Source of the DNA: Chloroflexota bacterium
Lineage (GTDB): Bacteria; Chloroflexota; UBA11872
Reading direction: 5' to 3'
Length of the DNA: 64,000 nucleotides
Assembly: GCA_022821905.1 (NCBI GenBank)
Contig: JAJECS010000024.1
Span: forward strand, 248,001 to 312,000
Each line of letters starts with the position of its first letter. The first letter of the stretch is position 1. The notes beneath the pieces were generated by a model. It saw only the letters and a list, made by a program, of their open reading frames with translations. It made no database searches and was not told the origin of the DNA. The position numbers were made by a program, and so were the translations under genes. Shown piece by piece: positions 19,888 to 29,595 of this stretch.

Positions 19888-22059
19888 ATGACCGGCGGGT
19901 TACCCGCTGCAATGGCAGACGTACACCCAGTCTACGAGATTCCAGATGACGACCTGATCGGTGACGTGCTTGTTCCAGCCATGTCAATTGCCGACGAGGT
20001 CTTGGTTGCTTCTGGGTACTTTAGCTCCCGCTGTTTGGCCCAAGTTGCACCCGGACTCGCTGACTTCATTGAACGCCGTGATGCTCCCGTCAAGCTCCTC
20101 ATCAGCCCTGAGATCAGTGCCGAGGACCGCGAGGCGATCGAGAGAGGAGTTACGACTAGGCAAGAACTCGTAGACCGGCTAGCCATGGAGCTCTTTGGCG
20201 ATGGAGGGATTTCAGAGTCAGCGCTAATCGAGCACACTCGCCAGTGCTTTGCGTATCTCATCGCTGCGCAGCGTCTTGAGTTACGTTTCGTCCTCATGAA
20301 TCATGGGATGTATCACAAGAAGCAGTGGTTGATCCGCGAGGGCGATGATTGGATGGTCGTTCATGGTTCGGGCAACGCCACTTCGCGTGGGCTGCTAGTG
20401 AATGGCGAGCAGATGACTGTCGACAGGATGTGGTGCGATGGTCCAGTGGCTAGGCGCCGAGTTGAGAAGCTCGTCGAGCAGTGGGAGAGACAGTGGCTCA
20501 ACAAGCATCCGCGTTCACTTACACTGAAGGTCTCTGAAGGTCTACGATTCGCTGGCCGGCGTTCGAGACCGGGCCAGGCTCCCACCGTTGAAGACTTCTG
20601 GGAAGCATGGCGACGCGATCACACTGCCGGCCTTGAACCTGAACTACCCGAGGGTGCCCGGCCCCCTAGGCGGAGGTTGCTTGAAGTGCCGGCCGGCCTA
20701 GAGTGGCGGACGGGACAATACACCCATCAGGGCGCAGCTGTAGACTCATTCTCGCGCGCCCACGGCCGCGGCATCCTGGCAATTGCGACCGGTGGTGGCA
20801 AGACTCGAACTGCGCTCATCGCTTGCGTTGAAGCCCAACAGCGGCACGCCGGTCCAATGCTCGTCATCGTGTTGGTTCCGTCTAGGCCACTCATGTTGCA
20901 ATGGGCAGACGATAGCCGTGACTTTGGTCTTGCACCGATGCTACCGAGCACTGCTGACCACTCCGAGCGCCGACGGCTGCTGCTGGAATGCGAGGCCGCT
21001 TTGGGATTGGGCAGTCCGCGCACTGAAGTCATGGTCGTGACGAACAGCCTGTTTGCCCAAGACGCTGACATTAGGGGGTTACTCAGCCGTTTGTCTCCGA
21101 ACATTCAGGTGTTTCTCATCGGAGACGAAATGCACAACCTCGGTGCGCCACGGATCTTTGCGGCCCTGCCCCAACGTGCCGATCTTCGGCTTGGCCTCTC
21201 CGCAACGCCTGTTAGGCAGTATGATCCGGATGGCACGGACAAGCTCTTTGACTACTTCGGACCACCCGTCTTTGAATTCGGACTCGGCGATGCGATTCGA
21301 GCAGGCTGTCTCACTCCGTATGAGTACCACCTTCACGAGGTCACGATGTCCGATGATGAGTTCGACAAGTGGACCGAACTCACCGAGGAGTTGCGCAAGG
21401 CGGGCTATACGGTAGACGACGATGGTCGATCAGTTGTACCCACTGCGAAGGCGGAGCGCCTCCTTCGAGACCGCCGATCTGTTATTGAGCAGGCGTCGTC
21501 GAAGATCGAGAAACTCCAAGAGATCTTCAAGCGAATGGGAGCTCCGAGCATCCATCGCTGTCTCGTGTATACCTCGGCAAAGCGGCCAATGCTCGGTCAG
21601 CCCCGGCAGATCGAACAAGTGAACGAGATGCTCTCCGAGCTCGGAATCGTCAGCCACCAATTCACGAGCGCCGAGACTGCGTACCGAGATTCTGCACATT
21701 GGCTCGAGTCCTTCGGGCGCGGTGACTATCAAGTGCTCACTGCCATGAAGGTCCTGGACGAAGGAATTGACATACCGCACACAGATACTGCCTTCCTGCT
21801 GGCGTCGAGTGCGGTTGAGCGCGAGTGGGTTCAGCGCCGCGGTCGCATTCTGCGCAGGGCACCTGGCAAGACGCTCGCCCGGTTGCACGACTTCATCGTC
21901 GTTCCTCCCGATACCGCTGCGCCGCTGAGTGCATCGATTCTGAGGGCCGAACTGCGGCGCGCAGAGGAGTTCGCTGGCCTCGCCGTCAATGAGTGGGATG
22001 ATGGTGGGCCTCGAAGTGTCATGTCACAGTACGAGCCTCTCGCGTGGGCGTGGAGTTGA
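19888..22059 (+). CDS. PLD-like nuclease + SF2 DEAD/DEAH helicase
   Basis: 723 aa; N-terminal YHKKQWLI...VVHGSGNATSRGL (PLD/HKD-like); GRGILAIATGGGKTRTALIA Walker A; LIGDEMHNLGA; LGLSATPVRQ; VLDEGIDIPHTDTAFLL; EWVQRRGRILR. Confidence 0.85.
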   Translation: MTGGLPAAMADVHPVYEIPDDDLIGDVLVPAMSIADEVLVASGYFSSRCLAQVAPGLADFIERRDAPVKLLISPEISAEDREAIERGVTTRQELVDRLAMELFGDGGISESALIEHTRQCFAYLIAAQRLELRFVLMNHGMYHKKQWLIREGDDWMVVHGSGNATSRGLLVNGEQMTVDRMWCDGPVARRRVEKLVEQWERQWLNKHPRSLTLKVSEGLRFAGRRSRPGQAPTVEDFWEAWRRDHTAGLEPELPEGARPPRRRLLEVPAGLEWRTGQYTHQGAAVDSFSRAHGRGILAIATGGGKTRTALIACVEAQQRHAGPMLVIVLVPSRPLMLQWADDSRDFGLAPMLPSTADHSERRRLLLECEAALGLGSPRTEVMVVTNSLFAQDADIRGLLSRLSPNIQVFLIGDEMHNLGAPRIFAALPQRADLRLGLSATPVRQYDPDGTDKLFDYFGPPVFEFGLGDAIRAGCLTPYEYHLHEVTMSDDEFDKWTELTEELRKAGYTVDDDGRSVVPTAKAERLLRDRRSVIEQASSKIEKLQEIFKRMGAPSIHRCLVYTSAKRPMLGQPRQIEQVNEMLSELGIVSHQFTSAETAYRDSAHWLESFGRGDYQVLTAMKVLDEGIDIPHTDTAFLLASSAVEREWVQRRGRILRRAPGKTLARLHDFIVVPPDTAAPLSASILRAELRRAEEFAGLAVNEWDDGGPRSVMSQYEPLAWAWS

Positions 22060-22062
22060 CAC

Positions 22063-22284
22063 ATGGTTATGCTTTCGGAACGCCGGATCGCAGAGGTGGT
22101 CGGCGAACGGGTGGTGCTCCTTTGGGAGCGGGGCCCTGGGTATCGCAATGGTCTGACTGCGGCCCTCGTTGAGATCGTGAGCGCACAGGACGAAGGATTC
22201 TCGGACCGCCATAGGAGAGAGCGAGTCAAACGCATCATTGAGCGCCTCGGGGCGCAATTGCCGGTTCAGCAAGGGGACAGCTAG
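22063..22284 (+). CDS. small hypothetical protein (73 aa) between helicase and SMC-like ATPase
   Basis: MVMLSERRIAEVVGERVVLLWERGPGYRNGLTAALVEIV...; stop overlaps next GTG start. Confidence 0.6.
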   Translation: MVMLSERRIAEVVGERVVLLWERGPGYRNGLTAALVEIVSAQDEGFSDRHRRERVKRIIERLGAQLPVQQGDS

Positions 22285-24452
22285 TGCGTCTCATTCGCGC
22301 CCGCGTCCGGAACTTCAAGTTGTTAGAGGACGTCGAGCTTGAGTTCTCGACGAAGAGAAACCAGCCACTAACGGTGATCCGGGCCGAGAACGGATCCGGC
22401 AAGACATCTCTTCTGTACGCATTTCAATGGGCCTTTCACGGCGCGTCCGGTTTGCCAGCCATGGCGAGAGACCTGCGGCTCACCTCCACGGCGACGCCAT
22501 TTGGTCAGGCGACCACCGTGTCAGTCACGATTGAGTTTCAAATCACGGATCACCTCGGCAACTCCGCGCGCTATCGCCTCATTCGCTCAATTGTCGAAAC
22601 TCCTACCGCAGAAGACGCGTTCGATCGTCAGCCAGAACAGATTCGCCTCCTCCGGATCACTGCAAAGGGTGAGGATCCGGTCGCGTCTGCTGACGCAACG
22701 ATCAGAGCTTGGCTCCCCGACGAATTGCGCGATGTCTTCTTTACCGACGGCGACTCTGTGCAGACATTCATCTCGGGACAGATTGGCGCCCGGCAGCGCC
22801 AGAGTCGTGTGCAAGACGCCATACGAGACTTGCTCGGCATCGATAGATTTAGGACGGCAGCAAGCGATATTGAGGCGGCCTATCGCAGCCTCCGCGCTGA
22901 GGCAGCGAAGTCAGGTGGGCGCAATACGTCCAATCTCGAGTCAATGCTCGAGGAGGCAGTTAGGCAGATCGACCTAGCGGTTGCGGACCTCGCCAAACTG
23001 CGCGAGCGCCAAGCGAATATGGCCGAACAGCGCGCTAGGTGGGACAGGGAACTTCGGGGGATGAGGGGCATTGGCGAGCTCGACGAGATTAATTCGCGAA
23101 TCGAGCGAGCCGAGAAGGAGCGGGACAGGCTGGAGCGCGAGCGTTCAGCAGCACTTGTTCGAATGCGTGATTCACTGAAGTCCGAGGACTACTCATGGGA
23201 GTTCATGAACGTGAAGTTGCGTAGCGGCGTTGGTGTGCTAGCCGACCTCGCCGATCGCCGCATCATTCCGGGAGCATCGGTTGAAGTGCTGGCAGACCGG
23301 CTCGAACTCGGCGAGTGCATCTGCGGCGCGTCGCTTGAGCCGAGATCCGAGCACCGTGAGCACGTCGAGCGCCTCTTGGAGGAGCAACGAGGCGTTTCAG
23401 AAAGCCTACAACGACTCACCGAACTCTCTCACCTCGCCCGACGAGCCGACGCTGAGGAACAGCGGAGGAGGGAGTCCAGCCGAGCCTTCCCACACACCGC
23501 TGCCCAGCTGCGCCAAGAGTTCACCGAGGCTTCGGACGGTCTTCGCGCGAAGGCGCTCGAACTCGAGCAGCTGAAGTTGCTCCGCGGCAGTATCGATGAA
23601 CGGCTTGTGCGAGACTTGACCTCGCGGATTGAAGGTGTCGACGCCAAGATTGCGCAGGCACATCAGGAGATCGGAGCCAAGGAAGTCGAACTCGAATTGG
23701 CGCGCGAGCGACAAACTGTGCAGGAAGAAGCACTGGACGCCGCACAAAAGGAAGCCAGAGTCTCCAAAGAGGTTGCACTCAAGCGTGACGTGGCCCAGGA
23801 TTTGACGAATCTTGCTGCAGATGTCTTGCGAGTACTCGAAGGTGACTATGTCAGGCGCGTATCGGAGCGGATGAACAGCCTCTTCATGGAGATCGTTGGC
23901 ACGCCCGACGATCCCTTACGTAGGGACTTCGGCTCCGAGCTCTTCGCTAGGGTCCACATTGACGGCGCTTTCAACATTTGCATCGACACCTTCGACGGGA
24001 GACGACTCGATCCAGACTTCGAACTGAACGGCGCATCAAAGCGCGCCCTTACACTCTCGTTCATCTGGTCCCTAATGGAAGTCTCAGGGGCGACCGCACC
24101 CCGTATGATCGACACCCCGCTTGGAATGGTTTCAGGCGGCGTAAAGCTCCGGATGCTGGATGCAATCACTACTCCTCCGGCGGACACCCTCCCAGAATTT
24201 CAGGTTATTCTCTTCCTCACTCGCGCGGAACTGCGTGACGCAGAGAACCTAATTGACGGCCGAGCCGGTGCCATCATGACGCTGTCGTGCTCCGAACACT
24301 ACCCGATTGACCTAGTCCATTCTTGGGGCAGTGACTATCCAGTCTCACGCATCTGCTCGTGCGATCACCGCCAATCGTGCCGCATGTGCGCGCGACACTA
24401 TGACGGACTTCACGGCGTGGTATTTCAGAATACTGCGGGGATACTGAAATGA
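22284..24452 (+). CDS. DndD-like SMC/Rad50-type AAA ATPase
   Basis: 722 aa; MRLIRARVRNFKLLEDVELEF..., VIRAENGSGKTSLLYAFQWAFHG, long coiled coil around CICG, MIDTPLGMVSGGVKLRML signature region, Cys-rich tail. Confidence 0.8.
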   Translation: MRLIRARVRNFKLLEDVELEFSTKRNQPLTVIRAENGSGKTSLLYAFQWAFHGASGLPAMARDLRLTSTATPFGQATTVSVTIEFQITDHLGNSARYRLIRSIVETPTAEDAFDRQPEQIRLLRITAKGEDPVASADATIRAWLPDELRDVFFTDGDSVQTFISGQIGARQRQSRVQDAIRDLLGIDRFRTAASDIEAAYRSLRAEAAKSGGRNTSNLESMLEEAVRQIDLAVADLAKLRERQANMAEQRARWDRELRGMRGIGELDEINSRIERAEKERDRLERERSAALVRMRDSLKSEDYSWEFMNVKLRSGVGVLADLADRRIIPGASVEVLADRLELGECICGASLEPRSEHREHVERLLEEQRGVSESLQRLTELSHLARRADAEEQRRRESSRAFPHTAAQLRQEFTEASDGLRAKALELEQLKLLRGSIDERLVRDLTSRIEGVDAKIAQAHQEIGAKEVELELARERQTVQEEALDAAQKEARVSKEVALKRDVAQDLTNLAADVLRVLEGDYVRRVSERMNSLFMEIVGTPDDPLRRDFGSELFARVHIDGAFNICIDTFDGRRLDPDFELNGASKRALTLSFIWSLMEVSGATAPRMIDTPLGMVSGGVKLRMLDAITTPPADTLPEFQVILFLTRAELRDAENLIDGRAGAIMTLSCSEHYPIDLVHSWGSDYPVSRICSCDHRQSCRMCARHYDGLHGVVFQNTAGILK

Positions 24453-24874
24453 CAAATGTCGCAAACCAGTACGCCAATCAGGATCTCTTCATCGCTCGAC
24501 CATTTTGGGAACAGCTTAGAGGTTTCGTGTCTCGTGCTGACCAGGATGGTCTTCCATTCTTACGACAGGTTGATGCATGGTGGGCTGCGATGGCAATAGG
24601 AGTACAGCACGGGGAGCGGGCAAAGCTACCCTCGGATTTGGTCAAGTTCAATGACGGAGGAATCCTAAACTCCGATCCCTGGCGAATTACGCACTTGGAA
24701 CTTCTTGCCCTTTCCGAGGGTGGGCCGGAGATGCTTGACAAGCCGGCAGAAGTGATCCGGATGGCTTCCGAATATGCAAATGCCGGATTCCCAGAACTTC
24801 TGGCTAATCTCATTGGACAGCCCGAGCCGACACTAAACTTAATACTGAGACTTGATGATCTCAAGCATTCGTAG
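24449..24874 (+). CDS. small hypothetical protein (141 aa), translationally coupled to the DndD-like gene
   Basis: ATGA overlap; MTNVANQYANQDLFIARPFWEQLRGFVSRADQDGLPFL... Confidence 0.6.
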   Translation: MTNVANQYANQDLFIARPFWEQLRGFVSRADQDGLPFLRQVDAWWAAMAIGVQHGERAKLPSDLVKFNDGGILNSDPWRITHLELLALSEGGPEMLDKPAEVIRMASEYANAGFPELLANLIGQPEPTLNLILRLDDLKHS

Positions 24875-24897
24875 ATTTCCTGACCTGGCAAGCTCGT

Positions 24898-27162
24898 CTA
24901 TCTCTGGGACACTACCTTCGCAAGATCGAGCAGAACGGACTCCAAATCCTGATCGACCTCCGGTATTGGCAAGAGCCCCGCTAGATCAGCATCTCCACGC
25001 TGCACTAGCACGCCGCGTACGTCAATCGGTGACGTGTCAATGGCAGTGGCGATGACTTTGAGGGAGTTATCGTGATCGACAGCTATTCCCGTTAGCAGCC
25101 GGATGGCCTCGGTAGCATCGTATCCGTCAAGCTCTCGAGGGATCCTTTCGACGCTCACGCAGCCCTGCGCTAAGTCAAAATCCAGGCGAACCCTCTCGCC
25201 CTCAATAGCTCCGGTTGCGGTCGCCATCACGCGTAGCGATCCTAGGATCGGGCCAGTAGCCGAAGTCATAGGCCAAGTGACGTTTAGCGCTCCGTCCACA
25301 TTCGAAAACGATCGAGGCCGGCCGGGGGCGAGACCAAGCGCGGCCGCGACAGGTCCGCTCAGCGGGCGGCCGCTGCCTCTTAGGAGTTCCGCGTCTGCGG
25401 GAACGACGAGGCTGATTTTCTTTGCCGTGGATCGGTATGCTCCCACGCACCTTTGGAACGTTCCGCCAACCTCGAATTGCTCGTCGTCTCTGCGCAGTCG
25501 AATGCGGTCTCCCTCAACCACGAACATCGGCGCAGTAGCGTAGGCGCGAATCGAGTTCTCCTTAACGCCGAACTGTTCTACCAGTTCGCGCACAACAAGA
25601 TCGATCTCGACTTGGCCTCCTGCGTTGTTTATGCGCTGGGCGATCTCGTCGGTGATGCCCGTGTATTCTTCCATCCCCCAAGCGCGTAACGCCCACTCAG
25701 TGCGATTTGTCCTAGCGAGCCGATCATCCTCGAAGAATCGCGCCCGCACACCTCTTACGTTGTGGCCCTCACCGACCATCGAGACAAGAGTGTCCGCATC
25801 TATTGGCTCACTCTCGGATGCGAGGAGTGCAACGCACTTGTCGACCACGCTGCCAGTCCACACCATCAAGAACTCGCCATTTCGGCGGAAGCGGCCCGAT
25901 TGATCCAACCAAGCGTCGTGGAACTCATGTCGCACACCGAACCTGGCAAGCCACCCGTAGGCGTAGTCGAGAGGGAGGAGACCACACTCATCAGCCATCG
26001 CCTCGAGGTCCGACCCCTCTGGGATATCAGCGTGCTCAAATACCATCCAACCGTGTCGCACACGATACGGCCCAGCTAGGCGGAGAATGATTGGGCGCAA
26101 CAGCCTGGCAGCCTCCAGGCCCGCCCCGTGCAGACTCTTCTCCAAAGCTAGGCAAGTATTCTCGCTAGTGGCTGGCGCTATCGCCCCTAGTGCCGACCGG
26201 AGGTCGGCTGCTCGCCAGTGGAGCAGACTGAATTCCCGTTGACTGAGTTGGTGGGAGATGCGCTCCTCTGCCTCTCCCTGCAACTGCCGCACGCGCTCGC
26301 GCGTGACGCCGAGTTCCTTCCCAACGACGGCGAGAGTTGCTCCGTCGATCATTCGACGGCGGTAGACCATAAGTTGACGCTCATCCATGCAGGCAATGAT
26401 TCGTTGAGCAAGGTCGTCAAGCGTCACGTTCAGCAAGACTGAATCAGCCAGCGCCGCCAAATTGATTTGGCTGCATTGACGCCACAGCTCAGCCAAGTCG
26501 GCTGGAAGCGATCCCGCATCCGAGTTTAAGTTGATGACATCTCGAAGTTCAGTGGCATCACGTTCCCGAGCGCCCCAAGCAGCCAGTGTGCGGAGACCTG
26601 CCACCATCTCCGTCACGCGGACATCCGATGCGTCGGAATCACGCGCCACGGCGATCCCTGGCGTCACCTGACTTGTTTCCAGATCGACATGCTGCAACTG
26701 CTCGTCGCACACTCCGCCTCCTTCAACCGGCGGCGGCCCGTCACCAGCATCACTTGCTGAAAAGACAGTGAGTGACTGCCCAATGCTGGCAATAACAATG
26801 TCCTTAGCGCTCCGCCAACCCACCCCGCGCAGCTCGAAGAGCCGCTCTGTTGTCAGGTCTGCCAGATCGCCCCAGGTGACGACGCCCGAGCGAACCAAGG
26901 CGTTGTAGCTGCGGGTTCGAAGCAAAGTGCTTGGGATTCGATTGGAATGCCACCGATTGAGTCCCGGCAGCATATCGCCGAACGGAATTCCCTGACGCTC
27001 CATAACCGTCCATGCCGTTGCGTGTGCAATTTCGCGAATCTCCTCGCCGCTTAGGCTGTCGAGTGCGGCGTCGGCTGGCAGTCGGGTCTTGGCGATATCT
27101 TCGCCGCGAATCCCTAATCGAAGGAGGAAATCTGCAACGAGCAGCATTCGCGTCACACACAC
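24898..27162 (-). CDS. large RpoA-CTD-like + sigma70-region-4-like DNA-binding protein
   Basis: 754 aa; LTTERLFELRGVGWRSAKDIVIASIG (alpha-CTD-like HhH) and LMVYRRRMIDGATLAVVGKELGVTRERVRQLQGEAEERI (sigma region 4 HTH). Confidence 0.7.
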   Translation of the reverse strand: MCVTRMLLVADFLLRLGIRGEDIAKTRLPADAALDSLSGEEIREIAHATAWTVMERQGIPFGDMLPGLNRWHSNRIPSTLLRTRSYNALVRSGVVTWGDLADLTTERLFELRGVGWRSAKDIVIASIGQSLTVFSASDAGDGPPPVEGGGVCDEQLQHVDLETSQVTPGIAVARDSDASDVRVTEMVAGLRTLAAWGARERDATELRDVINLNSDAGSLPADLAELWRQCSQINLAALADSVLLNVTLDDLAQRIIACMDERQLMVYRRRMIDGATLAVVGKELGVTRERVRQLQGEAEERISHQLSQREFSLLHWRAADLRSALGAIAPATSENTCLALEKSLHGAGLEAARLLRPIILRLAGPYRVRHGWMVFEHADIPEGSDLEAMADECGLLPLDYAYGWLARFGVRHEFHDAWLDQSGRFRRNGEFLMVWTGSVVDKCVALLASESEPIDADTLVSMVGEGHNVRGVRARFFEDDRLARTNRTEWALRAWGMEEYTGITDEIAQRINNAGGQVEIDLVVRELVEQFGVKENSIRAYATAPMFVVEGDRIRLRRDDEQFEVGGTFQRCVGAYRSTAKKISLVVPADAELLRGSGRPLSGPVAAALGLAPGRPRSFSNVDGALNVTWPMTSATGPILGSLRVMATATGAIEGERVRLDFDLAQGCVSVERIPRELDGYDATEAIRLLTGIAVDHDNSLKVIATAIDTSPIDVRGVLVQRGDADLAGLLPIPEVDQDLESVLLDLAKVVSQR

Positions 27163-27385
27163 TCCCGATTCGCGTAATCTAATGTCGTCGCGACTCGTGG
27201 GACCCTGGGCTTGCCCCTACAACCCGGCCAATCTGATGGCCTGTGGGCATTGAAGTACCCGGCTAACCGATATCTCTCAGTTGAGGGCCGTGATCCGCCG
27301 AGCCTAGCAAAAGGACCATCTCAGCTCACCCAAGGGCGCTGCGTGCCTAGGGTGCCATCCGATCAGTCAATCGTTTAGGCGCGAA

Positions 27386-28552
27386 TCAGGGAATACACGC
27401 CGCAGCAGTCGCGAGTCGCGAGATCGCCGAGGCTACGAGCCGGCTCGCCTCGCGCACATCGTGTTCTGTAGTGAGTCGCCCGAAGCTGAATCGCACCGAC
27501 GACGCAGCCTGAGCCGCACTCAGTCCCATCGCAGTGAGTACATGTGATGGCTCTGGCACACCGGAGGCGCACGCCGCTCCGGTCGCAGCCGCGAGGTCGG
27601 GCTGGAGGGCTGCCAACAGGTCCTGCGCATTTAGTCCGCTGAATCGGAGGTTTGTATTTCCGGGATGTCGCCGGGAGGCACAAGGGCCGTTGACGGCCAC
27701 CGTTGGATAGGATCGCAGCACCTCGCGTACGAAGGCGTCCTTCAAGCGACGGACCGCACGCCGTTCTTTCGCGGCCTCACGACTGAGGATCGAAGCGGCA
27801 GCACCCATGCCGACGCAGAGCGGCACCGCAACCGTACCCGACCGCAATCCTCTCTGCTGCCCCCCACCGTAGATCTGCGGCTCAATGCAGTTCTCGATCT
27901 CGCGGCGAATATAGAGGGCACCGATGCCTTTCGGCCCATAGAACTTGTGTGCCGACAGGCTGATGAGATCGGCGTGCGAAGTCAGGTCCGTGGTATCCAT
28001 CGCACAGGGCGCCTGTGCAGCATCACAATGCAGGAGTGCTCCGTGAGGGCGGAGCACTTCGGCAACACTCGGGATGTCCTGCAGAGTCCCCACTTCGTTG
28101 TTTACGGCCATGACAGATACCACGAGCACCGTCTCGTCGAGCAGGTCAGCCAGCACATCGAGCCGCAGCGCGCCCTCTCGGTCTACGGGGACCAACTCGA
28201 CGCGTAGCCCGTCGTGTTCGGCGCTGGCCCGTGCGGCGGCAAGGATGGACTTGTGCTCGACCGCACTTAGTAGGATTCGGCGCCGTGCGGGAGACGCTCT
28301 CCGAGCTAGACCGACCAAGGCTAGATTGTTGGCTTCGGTGGCGCCTGACGTGAAGACGATCTCGGCTCCATCGCCCCCGATCAACTCGCCGACCTCCGCT
28401 GCAGCCCGAGTCACCGCCTCGTCGGCGTGCCAACCCATCACGTGGTCAGACGAGTGGCAATTCCCGAACACCTTGTCCCAAAACGGGGCCATCGCTTCGA
28501 GTACCCGGGCGTCCGTCGGCGTAGTGGCTTGATAGTCCGCGTATATCGTCAC
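27386..28552 (-). CDS. cysteine desulfurase (DndA/IscS-like)
   Basis: Probable GTG start at 28552; VTIYADYQATTPTDARVLEAM, FTSGATEANNLAL, LSAHKFYGPKGIGALYIRR, GGGQQRGLRSGT, AATGAACASG. Confidence 0.85.
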   Translation of the reverse strand: MTIYADYQATTPTDARVLEAMAPFWDKVFGNCHSSDHVMGWHADEAVTRAAAEVGELIGGDGAEIVFTSGATEANNLALVGLARRASPARRRILLSAVEHKSILAAARASAEHDGLRVELVPVDREGALRLDVLADLLDETVLVVSVMAVNNEVGTLQDIPSVAEVLRPHGALLHCDAAQAPCAMDTTDLTSHADLISLSAHKFYGPKGIGALYIRREIENCIEPQIYGGGQQRGLRSGTVAVPLCVGMGAAASILSREAAKERRAVRRLKDAFVREVLRSYPTVAVNGPCASRRHPGNTNLRFSGLNAQDLLAALQPDLAAATGAACASGVPEPSHVLTAMGLSAAQAASSVRFSFGRLTTEHDVREASRLVASAISRLATAAACIP

Positions 28553-28593
28553 GCGCTCATGCTCCTGCGGGCCGCGAGTCTTGCGCACAGAGG

Positions 28594-28632
28594 CCGTGTC
28601 AAGACACGGTATGCCCAATCTATGTAAGATTG
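28594..28632. promoter_or_regulatory. two adjacent palindromes in the divergent promoter between cysteine desulfurase and DUF4007 genes
   Basis: CCGTGTC-AA-GACACGG (28594-28609) and CAATCT-ATGTA-AGATTG (28616-28632), both perfect inverted repeats. Confidence 0.5.
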
Positions 28633-29595
28633 CAACTGGACGCAGCATCCAGGCAGGAGGTGAGCTATCTGAGGAATCTGCTTGAACAGGACGGCTACAA
28701 GCCTCGGCTCTCCGGCCACGAGACCTTTCCCCTTCGGTACGGTTGGCTCAAGAAAGCGTTCGACGCGGTGTCTACGAGCAGAGGCCACCGTGAAGCGCTG
28801 TTCTTGTCCGACGACGCGATCGCGAAGTTCGGCGTCGGCAAGAACATGGTTGCAGCTATCCGGCACTGGGCAGTTGCTGCTGGGGTGTTAGACGATGACT
28901 TACGCTCAACTGCGCTCGGAGAGCTCATCTTCGATGACCAAGGGCTCGATCCTTGGATGGAGGAGCCATCGACGTCCTGGCTTGCACACTGGCACATCGT
29001 CGGTCGTCCTGCAAAAACAACTTGGTATTGGGCATTCAATCACTTCCACGGGCTGACGTTTGAGCGAGAAACGCTCGCGCGCGGGATTGCCGACCTCGCA
29101 GAAAGGCGCAGTTGGCCACGTGCCTCAATCTCGACCATCCGACGTGACGTGGGCTGCTTTGTGCGTGCGTACGCGCCCGCGGCGGCACTCGAGTATTCGC
29201 TCCGAGAGGATGCTCTGGAATCCCCGCTTGCCGAACTCGGGCTTATACGCGCGACAGGCCGCCGCGATGGATTCCGATTCGTGCGCGGGCCGAAGCCAAC
29301 GCTCCGTGCCGGTGTCTTCTGTTTCGCACTAAGCTCCTTCTGGCAGGCGTACGCAGCCGGCGCCAATACGCTGTCCTTCGAGGCCATCGCCCTTGAACCG
29401 GGTTCTCCTGGGCGAGTCTTCGTGCTGGGGGAGGACGATCTCGTCGAATTGCTCGGTGCGATCGAGAATGTAACGGACGGCGTCTATCGCTGGTCGGAGA
29501 CCGCAGGCCTGCGGCAGGCGATCCGAGGGCGTCCCTTGACTAACGACGAGATGCTCCGATTGGTGCGCGCAAGCTATCCCGGGAGAAGCGCATGA
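28630..29595 (+). CDS. DUF4007 family protein
   Basis: 321 aa; KPRLSGHETFPLRYGWLKKAFDAV...AIAKFGVGKNMVAAIRHWAVAAGVL; stop overlaps next ATG. Exact start uncertain. Confidence 0.75.
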   Translation: MQLDAASRQEVSYLRNLLEQDGYKPRLSGHETFPLRYGWLKKAFDAVSTSRGHREALFLSDDAIAKFGVGKNMVAAIRHWAVAAGVLDDDLRSTALGELIFDDQGLDPWMEEPSTSWLAHWHIVGRPAKTTWYWAFNHFHGLTFERETLARGIADLAERRSWPRASISTIRRDVGCFVRAYAPAAALEYSLREDALESPLAELGLIRATGRRDGFRFVRGPKPTLRAGVFCFALSSFWQAYAAGANTLSFEAIALEPGSPGRVFVLGEDDLVELLGAIENVTDGVYRWSETAGLRQAIRGRPLTNDEMLRLVRASYPGRSA

